Assembly (NCBI GenBank): GCA_045611845.1
Contig: JAZKXZ010000020.1
Location: 1 to 64,000, forward strand
Reading direction: 5' to 3'
DNA length: 64,000 bases
From: Enterocola sp045611845
GTDB lineage: Bacteria > Bacteroidota > Bacteroidia > Bacteroidales > Paludibacteraceae
The position numbers and the translations under genes are program-made. The first letter of the stretch is position 1. Every line of letters begins with the position of its first letter. Positions 34,264-43,728 of the stretch are shown one piece after another. The notes beneath the pieces were generated by a model. The model saw nothing but the letters and a program-made list of their open reading frames with translations, did no database searches and was not told where the DNA came from.

Positions 34264-35529
34264 TTATACTAGTTTCCTCTTTCTAGAAATAAAAATTATT
34301 AAAAATGAAATTAAAATCTCCATTAACTCTGATAATAAATATGCCCATACTGCACCTTCACTTCCTAATTTAGGTATATAATACGCATTAAAAATCACAC
34401 AAAATACTGCTACTACAATCCCCACTATCGGTGCAAATTTCTGTAATTTTAAAGCATACAATCCCTGCACTGTAAAGAAACTTGCCATTATTATTAGTAG
34501 TGGTAATGGAGAAAACAATCTTAACAAATAAATAGATTCTTCAAAACCATCACCTAAAAATAATTTTACTAACAATGGAGCAAATAACCATATACCCACA
34601 CACATCAACAACGCCAAAGGTGTTACAATAGCTATTGACCTTTTTAATGTCGCAAATCCTTTTTCTAAAGATTCATTAAAAGCCTTGCTCATAGCTGGAT
34701 ATAATGCCAAACTTAAAGGCATGCTTGAAAGCATAACAAAGGCATAAATTATTTTATATGACCCAGAATATATCCCTAATTCAGCATCGGACACATAGTT
34801 CCCCAACAATGTCATACCAAAAATTGTGTAAAACATTGCGCAAAGAGTATTGATAAAAATTGGGAAACTTTTTGTGAATGATTCTTTAAACTCTATTTTA
34901 TTAAGAACGTATGGCAATAATTCATACTTCTTTATAATGTATAGAAATGCTACTACACCTACAAATACATAAACAATAGAATTTAAGAAGAGATATAATC
35001 TATAATCTGATGCTTCTCGTACTAATAAAACAACTAATGCACCACCAAAAGCACGAGAGACAAAGTTAAATATTGCCATTTTTCCCATTTTTTCAATTCC
35101 TTGGAAGAACCAAGTTGGGAAAAATACGAAACCTACATTTATAAGTGCAGCATAAATATACAATGGCAAATCTTCAGTTACTCGAGGGAATGTAAAATAC
35201 ATTATACCTAAAGCAACAAAAGATAATAATAACAATATACTTTTATGACTTATAACACTCCAGAATATATCTCGTCGTTTGATTATATTGTCTTTATTGA
35301 TAGCAATATCTCTGGTTGCCGAATAATCAAAACCAAAGTTTACTAAGACTGTAAGATATGTTATGATGTTTTGAGCATAAGAAGCTTTCCCAAATCCATC
35401 TGCTCCTAAAGCACGAACAACAAAAGGTATAACTAATATAGGAATCACATAGTTTGCCATTTGTAGCAAACCAAGTGATGCTATATTAGTTAATATAGTA
35501 TTGTTTTTAATTTTCGCTATTATACTCAA
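34264..35529 (-). CDS. oligosaccharide flippase (Wzx-like)
   Basis: A 421-residue membrane protein with about 12-14 helices. N-terminal IIAKIKNNTILTNIASLGLLQMANYVIPILVIPFVVRALGADG-type sequence is typical of the polysaccharide-biosynthesis flippases that move lipid-linked repeat units across the inner membrane. The start codon is TTG at 35529; the next in-frame ATG is 23 codons later, inside the first helix. It is the first gene of the operon, 45 bp after proS, and no TAnnTTTG promoter or terminator is visible in that gap. Confidence 0.86.
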   Translation of the reverse strand: MSIIAKIKNNTILTNIASLGLLQMANYVIPILVIPFVVRALGADGFGKASYAQNIITYLTVLVNFGFDYSATRDIAINKDNIIKRRDIFWSVISHKSILLLLSFVALGIMYFTFPRVTEDLPLYIYAALINVGFVFFPTWFFQGIEKMGKMAIFNFVSRAFGGALVVLLVREASDYRLYLFLNSIVYVFVGVVAFLYIIKKYELLPYVLNKIEFKESFTKSFPIFINTLCAMFYTIFGMTLLGNYVSDAELGIYSGSYKIIYAFVMLSSMPLSLALYPAMSKAFNESLEKGFATLKRSIAIVTPLALLMCVGIWLFAPLLVKLFLGDGFEESIYLLRLFSPLPLLIIMASFFTVQGLYALKLQKFAPIVGIVVAVFCVIFNAYYIPKLGSEGAVWAYLLSELMEILISFLIIFISRKRKLV

Positions 35530-35574
35530 AACAGTACGATTTTATTGGTTAAGTTAGCAAGGTTTTAACTCCCA

Positions 35575-37047
35575 TTAATACGCTCTTGCGAATACTACAC
35601 GTTGTTTAGAAGGTTTGCCAGTGACCATACAGGTTCCTGGGGTTTTGTCGCCTTCTAGAGGGATACAACGGATGGTTGCTTTGGTTTCTTGTTTGATAAG
35701 TTCTTCTGTTTCTGGAGTGCCGTCCCAGTGGCAAAGTAGGAAACCACCTTTTTCGATTTCTACTTTAAATTCTTCGTATGAATTTACTTCGCGTGTTACA
35801 GAAGCACGGTAATCAAGTGCTTTTTGGAAAATATTGTTTTGAACGTCATTTAGAAGGTTTTGGATGTAGCCTACTAAGCCGTCGAATGAAACTGTTTCTT
35901 TGGTTAAGGTATCGCGACGTGCAACTTCTACAGTGTTGTTTTCTAGGTCGCGGGCACCCATTGCTAAGCGCACTGGCACACCTTTAAGTTCGTATTCTGC
36001 AAATTTCCAACCTGGTTTTTTGGTATCGTCGTCGTCAAATTTCACTCTAATGCCTGCTGCTTTAAGCTCTGCAGATAGTGCATCTACTTTTGCTTTGATT
36101 GCGTTTAGTTGTTCTTCTGTTTTGTAGATAGGAACAATCACTACTTGAATTGGAGCAAGTGTTGGAGGAAGTACAAGACCATTGTCGTCTGAGTGGGTCA
36201 TAATAAGTGCACCCATTAAACGTGTTGATACACCCCAAGATGTAGCCCAAACTAGTTCTTGTTTATTTTCTTTGTTCATAAAGGTAACATCGAATGCTTT
36301 TGCAAAGTTTTGTCCAAGGAAGTGTGATGTACCTGCTTGTAGAGCTTTGCCGTCTTGCATAAGAGCCTCGATACAGAATGTTTCTAGCGCACCTGCGAAA
36401 CGTTCGTTTGCAGATTTAACACCTCTAATAACAGGGATTGCTAAGAATTTTTCTGCGAAGTCGCCATATACGTGAAGCATTTTTACTGTTTCTTCTACTG
36501 CTTCTGCTTCTGTGGCGTGAGCAGTGTGACCTTCTTGCCATAGGAACTCAGCTGTGCGTAGGAAAAGACGTGTACGCATTTCCCAACGTACCACGTTTGC
36601 CCATTGATTACAAAGAATTGGAAGGTCTCTGTATGAGTGAATCCAGTTTTTGTATGTACTCCAAATAATGGTTTCTGATGTAGGACGAACGATAAGTTCT
36701 TCTTCTAGTTTTGCTTCTGGGTCTACTACCACACCAGGACCGTCTGGGTTTTGTTTTAGTCTGTAGTGAGTTACTACTGCACATTCTTTTGCGAAACCTT
36801 CTACGTGGTCTGCTTCTTTACTTAAGAAAGATTTTGGAATGAAAAGTGGGAAGTATGCATTTACGTGACCTGTTTCTTTAAACATTCTGTCTAGTTCGTC
36901 ACGCATTCTTTCCCAAATAGCATATCCGTATGGTTTAATTACCATACAACCACGCACTGCAGAGTTTTCTGCTAGGTCTGCTTTCAACACTAAATCATTG
37001 TACCATTGTGAGTAATTCTCAGCTCTCGATGTTAATTCTTTTGCCAT
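35575..37047 (-). CDS. proS: prolyl-tRNA synthetase (type 3, eukaryote/archaeon-like)
   Basis: Charges tRNA-Pro. The 490-residue form lacks the bacterial editing insertion. It has class II motif 2 in VVRWEMRTRLFLRTAEFLWQEGHTAH, the proline pocket VRPTSETIIW, and the archaeal-type C-terminal zinc-binding-like extension ending VFARAY. This short type is usual in Bacteroidota. It lies 7 bp after the DUF4834 gene, probably on one transcript with secA and lgt. Confidence 0.96.
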   Translation of the reverse strand: MAKELTSRAENYSQWYNDLVLKADLAENSAVRGCMVIKPYGYAIWERMRDELDRMFKETGHVNAYFPLFIPKSFLSKEADHVEGFAKECAVVTHYRLKQNPDGPGVVVDPEAKLEEELIVRPTSETIIWSTYKNWIHSYRDLPILCNQWANVVRWEMRTRLFLRTAEFLWQEGHTAHATEAEAVEETVKMLHVYGDFAEKFLAIPVIRGVKSANERFAGALETFCIEALMQDGKALQAGTSHFLGQNFAKAFDVTFMNKENKQELVWATSWGVSTRLMGALIMTHSDDNGLVLPPTLAPIQVVIVPIYKTEEQLNAIKAKVDALSAELKAAGIRVKFDDDDTKKPGWKFAEYELKGVPVRLAMGARDLENNTVEVARRDTLTKETVSFDGLVGYIQNLLNDVQNNIFQKALDYRASVTREVNSYEEFKVEIEKGGFLLCHWDGTPETEELIKQETKATIRCIPLEGDKTPGTCMVTGKPSKQRVVFARAY

Positions 37048-37054
37048 ATTATTT

Positions 37055-37288
37055 TTATTCTTTTATTACTTCAAATTCTACGTCTTCTGCTTTAGATTTG
37101 TCGAATCTTTTTGCTTTCACAGAAGCTTCATCGTGTTCTTGTTTTGGTTTGTTGTATTCTGTTTCATTATTTGTGCTTTGTCTTGGTTTGCCAAAGAATA
37201 ATTGGCGAGCCACTAGTAATACTCTGAATACAACAAAGATGATTGTGAATACGACGAATAATATTAATATTCCTAATAATTGTATCAT
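37055..37288 (-). CDS. small DUF4834-like membrane protein
   Basis: A 77-residue protein: one N-terminal membrane helix (residues 2-28, LLGILILFVVFTIIFVVFRV), a basic stretch, then an acidic tail ending AEDVEFEVIKE. This layout matches the Bacteroidota family of unknown function usually found beside lgt or proS. It overlaps lgt by 4 bp. Its function is unknown. Confidence 0.75.
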   Translation of the reverse strand: MIQLLGILILFVVFTIIFVVFRVLLVARQLFFGKPRQSTNNETEYNKPKQEHDEASVKAKRFDKSKAEDVEFEVIKE

Positions 37289-38103
37289 TGTTTTTTCTTT
37301 ATCGCATTAATAACTAAATAAACACCATAAATGATGAATGGGATGCTAAGCAGTTGACCCATATTTAGAATCATATCTGCCTCGAAATCTGATTGGTCGT
37401 TTTTGATAAATTCTATTATAAATCTAAATAGGAACACCCAAATGAAACCTATACCAAATAGCATACCTGTGTATTTTTTGCCAAAGTCTTTTTTCCAATA
37501 AAGGAACATAAGAACTAGGAACATACTAAAGTATGCAAGTGCCTCATATATTTGTGTAGGGTGACAAACTGGCACTGCGTCTACTGGTAAGTTTGGAAAA
37601 TCTCTCAAAAACTTAAAGCCCCAAGGAAGCGTGGTTTCACAGCCATAGATTTCTGAGTTCATAAGGTTACCTAAACGAATGCACGCTGCCGTGATGCCCG
37701 CACAAGCAAATACTCTATCGCCTAACCAAAGCAATGGTTTTTTCATTACTTTTTTACACAGCAAAATCATTGCAATAACACCACCAAGCACACCTCCGTG
37801 CGATGCTAACCCACCGTGCCATACCATAAGTATTTCTGATAAATGGTCTTTATAATAAGCCCAATCGTAGAAAAACACGTGAGCTAGTCTTGCACCTATT
37901 ACCACCCCTACTATAATATAAAGGAAGGTTTTGTCTGCCCAGTCGTCTGGATATTTTTCTGCTTTAAATATCTTGTTTAGCATAAATACTGCTAAAAGAA
38001 ATCCTATAGCAAATAGCAATCCATACCAACGCACCGTTACACTCCCAATTGAGAATGCAATAGGGTCAACGTTCCAGGTTATACTTAATAATAAATTGTT
38101 CAT
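37285..38103 (-). CDS. lgt: prolipoprotein diacylglyceryl transferase
   Basis: Transfers a diacylglyceryl group to the lipobox cysteine of prolipoproteins, the first step of lipoprotein maturation (used by the SusD, CotH and other lipoproteins in this window). The 272 residues form about seven membrane helices and contain HGGLASHGGVLGG (about 95-107) and the Lgt signature RLGNLMNSEIYG (about 142-153). It lies 17 bp after secA. Confidence 0.95.
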   Translation of the reverse strand: MNNLLLSITWNVDPIAFSIGSVTVRWYGLLFAIGFLLAVFMLNKIFKAEKYPDDWADKTFLYIIVGVVIGARLAHVFFYDWAYYKDHLSEILMVWHGGLASHGGVLGGVIAMILLCKKVMKKPLLWLGDRVFACAGITAACIRLGNLMNSEIYGCETTLPWGFKFLRDFPNLPVDAVPVCHPTQIYEALAYFSMFLVLMFLYWKKDFGKKYTGMLFGIGFIWVFLFRFIIEFIKNDQSDFEADMILNMGQLLSIPFIIYGVYLVINAIKKKQ

Positions 38104-38120
38104 AGTTAGGAGTTAGGAGT

Positions 38121-41100
38121 CTATTTTCCGCAGCAGTGTTTATACTTCTTACCACTACCACATGGACATAATTCATTACGTCCTACTTTCTTTTCTACGC
38201 GCACTGGTTGTTGTTTTTGTTTTTCGCGAGTGTCTTGCTCGCCTGCACGCATAATATCTGATTTTTGTTCTTGATATTTGCTACGGTCGGTACGACGTTC
38301 TGGTGCTGCTTCTTTTACTTCGTCACCTTCCTTCACTGGTATTTGAGCACGCATTAGGATGGTGATAGCTTTATAGTTTACGTTTTCTATAAGTTTTTTG
38401 AACAGACCAAATGATTCTAATTTGTAGATTAGAAGTGGGTCTTTTTGAGCGTAGCTAGCATTTTGTACTGAACCACGAAGTTCGTCTAGTTCACGTAAGT
38501 GTTCTTTCCAAGCCTCGTCGATAGTGTGAAGTAAAACTTGTTTTTGGAATGCTTTTACTATCTCTTTACCTTGTGTGTTGTATGCTTCTTCTAGGTTTAC
38601 TGGGATATTATACATTAGTTTACCATCGGTAAATGGCACGATAATGTTTTTGTATTGTGAACCTTGAGTTTCATAAACGTTTTTAATAACAGGGTATGCA
38701 ATTTCTGCTGTTTTTTCGATTTTACGTTTGAATACTTCTACTACTTTTTGGTAAATAGTTTCAGTTAGGTCTTCGTGTTTTTTCTTTCTCCAACCTTCTT
38801 CTACTTGAAGGTCGATAGAGAACCAACGAAGCATTTCCAGACGTAGTGTATCCATATCTTCTGTTGCAAGATATTGTTCTACAAGATTTGATACACCATC
38901 GTAAATCATATTTAGAATATCGATACCGATACGTTCTCCCATAAGAGCGTGGCGACGACGTGTGTAAATAACTTTACGTTGAGAGTTCATTACGTCGTCG
39001 TATTCTAGTAGGTGTTTACGCACACCGAAGTGGTTTTCTTCTACTTTCTTTTGAGATTTTTCTATTTGAGAGTTGAACATTGAGTGTTCTAGCACCTCAT
39101 TTTCGTCGTAGTTAAGTCTGTCTAGCATCTTAACGATACGGTCTGAACCGAAACGACGCATTAAATCGTCTTCAAATGAAATGAAGAATACAGAAGAACC
39201 TGGGTCTCCTTGACGACCAGAACGACCTCTTAACTGACGGTCGATACGACGGCTTTCGTGACGTTCTGTACCAATAATTGCAAGACCACCTGCTGCTTTT
39301 GCTTCTGGTGTAAGCTTGATGTCGGTACCACGACCAGCCATGTTGGTTGCAATGGTAATAGTGCCAGGACGACCTGCTTGTGCCACAATATCTGCTTCTT
39401 TTTGGTGAAGTTTTGCATTCAATACTTGGTGTGGTAATTTTCTGATAGTAAGCATTTTGCTTAGAAGTTCAGAAATTTCTACAGAGGTAGTACCTACTAA
39501 GACTGGACGTCCGTCTGCTACTAAATCTTCAATTTCTTTGATTACTGCGTTGTATTTTGCACGTTTGGTCTTATAAACTCTATCGTTCATGTCTATACGA
39601 GCAATAGGTTTATTGGTAGGGATTACTACAACGTCTAATTTGTAAATATCCCAGAACTCACCTGCTTCTGTTTCTGCTGTACCTGTCATACCAGCTAGTT
39701 TGTGGTACATACGGAAGTAGTTTTGAAGGGTGATTGTTGCAAATGTTTGGGTTGCAGCTTCTACTTGTACACGTTCTTTTGCTTCGATAGCTTGGTGAAG
39801 ACCATCTGAATAGCGGCGACCATCCATAATACGACCTGTTTGTTCGTCCACAATCATTACTTTGTTGTCGATAACTACATATTGGTCGTCTTTTTCGAAT
39901 AGTGTGTATGCTTTAAGTAGCTGATTGATAGTGTGTACACGTTCAGATTTAATAGCATAATCTTGAAGCACTTCATCTTTCTTAGCTATTTTTTCTTGGT
40001 CTGATAGGTTTGATGCTTCGATAGCTGCTACTTCTGAACCAACGTCTGGAAGCACGAAGAACATAGGGTCATCTACATCGGCAGAGATAAGGTCGATACC
40101 TTTGTCGGTAAGTTCGATGCTATTGTGTTTTTCGTCTATCACAAAGAAAAGTTCGTCTGTGATTTCGTGCATACGACGGTTGTTTTGCTCAATATAAACA
40201 GCCTCAGTAGCAAGCATACCTGCTTTAACGCCGTGCTCGCTAAGGAATTTGATAAGAGCTTTATTTTTTGGAAGACCTTTGAAACTACGGAAAAGTAGGA
40301 TATTACCTTGTTCGCGGTCTTTTGGATTTTCTGATGCAAGAAGGCGTTTTGCTTCTGCTAATATCTTAACTACATAGTTTTTTTGTTCGCTTACAATGTG
40401 TTCTACACGAGAACGATATTGTTCGAATAGTTGGTCTGTGTTTTTGGGAACTGGACCAGAAATGATAAGTGGAGTACGAGCATCGTCGATAAGAACCGAG
40501 TCAACCTCATCGACAATGGCGTAATTGTGAGCTCTTTGCACTAAATCTAGTGGAGAAGATGCCATATTGTCACGAAGGTAGTCGAAGCCGAACTCGTTGT
40601 TTGTACCGAAGGTAATGTCGGCATTATATGCTTCGCGACGTGCGTCTGAATTTGGTTTGTGTTTGTCGATACAGTCTACTGAAAGTCCGTGGAACATATA
40701 AAGTGGGCCCATCCATTCAGAGTCACGTTTTGATAGGTAGTCGTTCACGGTAACCACGTGTACACCGTTGCCTGTCAATGCGTTAAGGAATACTGGAAGG
40801 GTTGCAACTAATGTTTTACCTTCACCTGTTTGCATTTCGGCAATTTTACCTTTGTGAAGTGCTACACCACCAATAAGTTGCACATCGTAGTGTACCATTT
40901 CCCATTTTAGGATATTACCACCAGCTTCCCAACTATTGAAGTAGATAGCTTCGTCGCCGTCAATTTCCACGAAGTCGTGTTTCACTGCTAATTTGCGGTC
41001 GAAGTCGGTAGCTTTAACACGTAGTTCTTCGTTTTCTTTGAAACGACGTGCTGTATCTTTGATGATAGCGAAAACTTCTGAAAGGTTTTTGTCTAGTGCT

Positions 41101-41402
41101 TTTTCTTGAGCATCTAGAATTTCTTTTTCTAATTTATCAACTTGTGTATATAGATTTTCGCGTTCTGAAAGGTCGGTATTTTCAATATTTGCCTTAATCT
41201 CATTTATTTTTTCTCTCTTTTCTGCCCCAGCAGTTTGAATCTCTGTACGAATTTCTTGTAAACGAGCACGCATATCGTTCACATCCATCGCTGCAATGCT
41301 AGGATATATGGCATTTACCTTATCAACGTAAGGCATAATTTCTTTTAAATCTCGGTCGGATTTTGTACCAAACAATTTGGCAATCAAGCTGTTAAAGTTC
41401 AT
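38121..41402 (-). CDS. secA: preprotein translocase ATPase SecA
   Basis: Motor ATPase of Sec-dependent protein export. The 1093-residue form is longer than the ~900-residue E. coli protein, as is usual in Bacteroidota (extra sequence in the first nucleotide-binding domain, about 330-400). It has Walker A MQTGEGKT, DEAD-like VDEVDSVLIDDA, the helicase motif GRGTDIKL and the C-terminal zinc-binding tail LCPCGSGKKYKHCCGK. It is the first gene of the secA-lgt-DUF4834-proS series. A heptamer tandem repeat lies in its promoter region. Confidence 0.97.
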   Translation of the reverse strand: MNFNSLIAKLFGTKSDRDLKEIMPYVDKVNAIYPSIAAMDVNDMRARLQEIRTEIQTAGAEKREKINEIKANIENTDLSERENLYTQVDKLEKEILDAQEKALDKNLSEVFAIIKDTARRFKENEELRVKATDFDRKLAVKHDFVEIDGDEAIYFNSWEAGGNILKWEMVHYDVQLIGGVALHKGKIAEMQTGEGKTLVATLPVFLNALTGNGVHVVTVNDYLSKRDSEWMGPLYMFHGLSVDCIDKHKPNSDARREAYNADITFGTNNEFGFDYLRDNMASSPLDLVQRAHNYAIVDEVDSVLIDDARTPLIISGPVPKNTDQLFEQYRSRVEHIVSEQKNYVVKILAEAKRLLASENPKDREQGNILLFRSFKGLPKNKALIKFLSEHGVKAGMLATEAVYIEQNNRRMHEITDELFFVIDEKHNSIELTDKGIDLISADVDDPMFFVLPDVGSEVAAIEASNLSDQEKIAKKDEVLQDYAIKSERVHTINQLLKAYTLFEKDDQYVVIDNKVMIVDEQTGRIMDGRRYSDGLHQAIEAKERVQVEAATQTFATITLQNYFRMYHKLAGMTGTAETEAGEFWDIYKLDVVVIPTNKPIARIDMNDRVYKTKRAKYNAVIKEIEDLVADGRPVLVGTTSVEISELLSKMLTIRKLPHQVLNAKLHQKEADIVAQAGRPGTITIATNMAGRGTDIKLTPEAKAAGGLAIIGTERHESRRIDRQLRGRSGRQGDPGSSVFFISFEDDLMRRFGSDRIVKMLDRLNYDENEVLEHSMFNSQIEKSQKKVEENHFGVRKHLLEYDDVMNSQRKVIYTRRRHALMGERIGIDILNMIYDGVSNLVEQYLATEDMDTLRLEMLRWFSIDLQVEEGWRKKKHEDLTETIYQKVVEVFKRKIEKTAEIAYPVIKNVYETQGSQYKNIIVPFTDGKLMYNIPVNLEEAYNTQGKEIVKAFQKQVLLHTIDEAWKEHLRELDELRGSVQNASYAQKDPLLIYKLESFGLFKKLIENVNYKAITILMRAQIPVKEGDEVKEAAPERRTDRSKYQEQKSDIMRAGEQDTREKQKQQPVRVEKKVGRNELCPCGSGKKYKHCCGK

Positions 41403-41441
41403 ATATTGTAAATTTATATACTATTACTGCAAATTAATTTA

Positions 41442-41449
41442 CAAATGTA
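41442..41449 (-). promoter_or_regulatory. -7 element of secA
   Basis: TACATTTG on the minus strand, about 40 nt before the start codon. At the usual -33 distance there is only the heptamer array; the nearest TTTG (41496-41499) lies 46 nt upstream. Confidence 0.5.
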
Positions 41450-41457
41450 CAAAATAA

Positions 41458-41485
41458 TTAGGAATTAGGAATTAGGAATTAGGAA
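41458..41485. repeat. tandem heptamer repeat, four copies of TTAGGAA
   Basis: Four perfect 7-bp copies, 28 bp in all, ending nine bases short of the secA -7 element and filling the place where a -33 element should lie. Confidence 0.85.
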
Positions 41486-41521
41486 TTTTTAATAACAAAT
41501 TACATTATCACACCCATGTAA

Positions 41522-41640
41522 AAATGAATTTTAATGAGACGAGTTTTAGGCGTGCGACGCGTGAGCAACCGGAGTTTACGTGAGGTAAATGAGGATTGTG
41601 AGCGCTAGCATAACGCAGAAATCGTCCATCAAAAACATTT
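41522..41640. repeat. structured dispersed repeat, family B, copy 1
   Basis: Its core, from GAGCAACCGGAGTTTAC to GTAAATGAGGATT and on to TAACGCAGAA, matches 57247-57364. The TTTAC/GTAAA step forms a hairpin tip. The outer arms (41522-41547 and about 41613-41640) are imperfect inverted copies of each other and differ from the arms of copy 2. The element begins directly after the recG stop codon. The rest of the 41403-41640 gap holds the secA promoter region. Confidence 0.75.
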
Positions 41641-43728
41641 TTAACTTATCATGCTCCAGTTTATAGTATCTGTAGCACGAAGTTTAAGTTGCGCTGTTAG
41701 GAATGAGTGCTCTGGGAGTTGAAGATGAGGGTCTTGAGAGAGAATTTCTTGCACGTCAGTGCGGGCTTGTTGGAGCACACCACCGTCGCGCACAAGGTTT
41801 GCAATATGAAGGGCAAAAGGAAGTCCACTTTGCATAGTACCATCTAGGTCGCCAGGTCCACGAAGCTGAAGGTCAGCCTCTGCTACCTTGAAGCCGTCGT
41901 TGGTTTCGGTCATGATAGAAAGTCGCTTGCGTGTGTCTTCTGAAATTTCGTATTTGGTCATAAGAATACAGTGCGACTGCTCTGCCCCACGACCTACACG
42001 ACCACGAAGCTGGTGAAGTTGAGAAAGGCCAAAACGTTCTGCATTTTCAATTACCATAACAGATGCGTTTGGCACGTTTACGCCCACTTCTATCACAGTG
42101 GTAGCCACAAGAATGCGGGTTTCGCCACTTACAAATGCTTGCATTTCACGGTCTTTGTCGGCTGGTTTCATTTTGCCGTGCACCATGCTCACTTTCACCT
42201 CTGAGAAAATATGTTTCATAGACTCAAAACCTTCTTCTACGTTCTTTAAGTCTATTTTTTCAGATTCTTTTACGAGTGGATATACCACATACACTTGTCT
42301 GCCTTCGGCAAGTTCTTTGTGGATAAAACTATATACATTTGGGCGCTTAGTTTCGTAGAAATGATAGGTACGAATAGGCTTACGACCTGGAGGAAGTTCA
42401 TCGATAACAGACACGTCGAGGTCTCCATACACAGTCATGGCAAGGGTGCGAGGAATAGGTGTGGCAGTCATAACTAGCACGTGCGGAGGGCGTGTGTTTT
42501 TCGCCCACATTTTTGCTCTTTGAGCCACGCCAAAACGGTGCTGTTCGTCTATAATTGCAAGTCCAAGATTGGCAAATTGCACTCCATCTTCGAGCACTGC
42601 ATGAGTACCAATTAGAATATTTAACTCGCCTTTTATAAGCATTTCGTGAATTGGTGTGCGCTCAGATTTTTTAGTACTACCGGTAAGGAGTTCTACTGTT
42701 ACGCCAGTGCCTTTGAGTAAATCTTTTAGCCCTAAATAGTGTTGCTGTGCAAGGATTTCTGTTGGTGCCAAAAGACATGCCTGATAGCCATTATCTACAG
42801 CAAGGAGCATACACATAAGTGCCACTATGGTTTTACCACTACCCACATCGCCTTGAAGCAGGCGGTTCATTTGTTTTGGACCGCGCATATCGGCACGAAT
42901 TTCTTTTATCACACGCTTTTGTGCCTCGGTAAGAGGGAAAGGCAAATGATTGTAATAGAAATCGTTGAATTTATCGCCCACTTTTAGGAATTCATGCCCA
43001 TAAGTGGCAGCTCGCATACCTTTTGCTTGACGCAAAATAGCTAGCTGAATGTAAAATAACTCTTCGTATTTTAAACGAGCTTTGGCTAGGTCTAAAAGAT
43101 TGTTGTTGTGAGGAAAATGTATTTCCCAAAGTGCTTGAAAAAGTCCCATGAAACCATGCTTCTTTCTTATGCCTATTGGCAATGTATCTGGAAGTTTTTC
43201 TGGTAACTGCTTTAGTGCCAAGTAGATAAACTTTTGCAAAGCTTTTGAGTGCATTGCATGGGTTTTCATTTTCTCGGTGGTGTGATACAAAGGCATAAAA
43301 CCTTTTATTCTGTCTTCGGTAGGTAGTTCTATATCTGGATGAACAAAACTATACACTCCGTTAAAGCAATTTGGTTTGCCGAAAACAATGTATTCTGTGC
43401 GTATTTTGTAGGCGTCGGTAATGTAGTTTAGCCCTTTGAAAAATATTAGTTCTATAGTGCTCTCGCCGTCGGAAAATAGTGCAATTAAGCGTTTGGCTTT
43501 GCCGTCGCCTTTCACCGAAAATCCTACTATCTGACCACGAATTTGGATATGAGTATTGACATTGTCTATCTCAGAAATTTTATAAAATCGGCTTCGGTCT
43601 ATGTATTTATACGGGAAGTGATTTATAAGGTCGTAAAGGGTGTGAATGCCTAATTCTTTATTAAGCAATTCCGCCTTTTTCGGACCCATCCCAGGTAGAT
43701 ATTTTATGTCAGCCTTATTTATATCCAT
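41641..43728 (-). CDS. recG: ATP-dependent DNA helicase RecG
   Basis: A branch-migrating helicase that remodels stalled forks and Holliday junctions. The 695 residues comprise an N-terminal wedge/OB region (GPKKAELLNKELGIHTLYDLINHFPYKY), Walker A LLQGDVGSGKT, the DEQH box IDEQHRFGV, the helicase motif TATPIPRTLAMTVYGDLDV, and the C-terminal ATTVIEVGVNVPNA and QLRGRVGRG. It overlaps ispD by 14 bp and ends at a family B repeat. Confidence 0.97.
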   Translation of the reverse strand: MDINKADIKYLPGMGPKKAELLNKELGIHTLYDLINHFPYKYIDRSRFYKISEIDNVNTHIQIRGQIVGFSVKGDGKAKRLIALFSDGESTIELIFFKGLNYITDAYKIRTEYIVFGKPNCFNGVYSFVHPDIELPTEDRIKGFMPLYHTTEKMKTHAMHSKALQKFIYLALKQLPEKLPDTLPIGIRKKHGFMGLFQALWEIHFPHNNNLLDLAKARLKYEELFYIQLAILRQAKGMRAATYGHEFLKVGDKFNDFYYNHLPFPLTEAQKRVIKEIRADMRGPKQMNRLLQGDVGSGKTIVALMCMLLAVDNGYQACLLAPTEILAQQHYLGLKDLLKGTGVTVELLTGSTKKSERTPIHEMLIKGELNILIGTHAVLEDGVQFANLGLAIIDEQHRFGVAQRAKMWAKNTRPPHVLVMTATPIPRTLAMTVYGDLDVSVIDELPPGRKPIRTYHFYETKRPNVYSFIHKELAEGRQVYVVYPLVKESEKIDLKNVEEGFESMKHIFSEVKVSMVHGKMKPADKDREMQAFVSGETRILVATTVIEVGVNVPNASVMVIENAERFGLSQLHQLRGRVGRGAEQSHCILMTKYEISEDTRKRLSIMTETNDGFKVAEADLQLRGPGDLDGTMQSGLPFALHIANLVRDGGVLQQARTDVQEILSQDPHLQLPEHSFLTAQLKLRATDTINWSMIS

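Noticed and set aside
36182..36475. 97-residue plus-strand frame within proS
   Set aside because: Antisense shadow of a highly conserved synthetase.
41458..41485. Short tandem array as a CRISPR
   Set aside because: Units are 7 bp with no spacers, and no cas genes are present.
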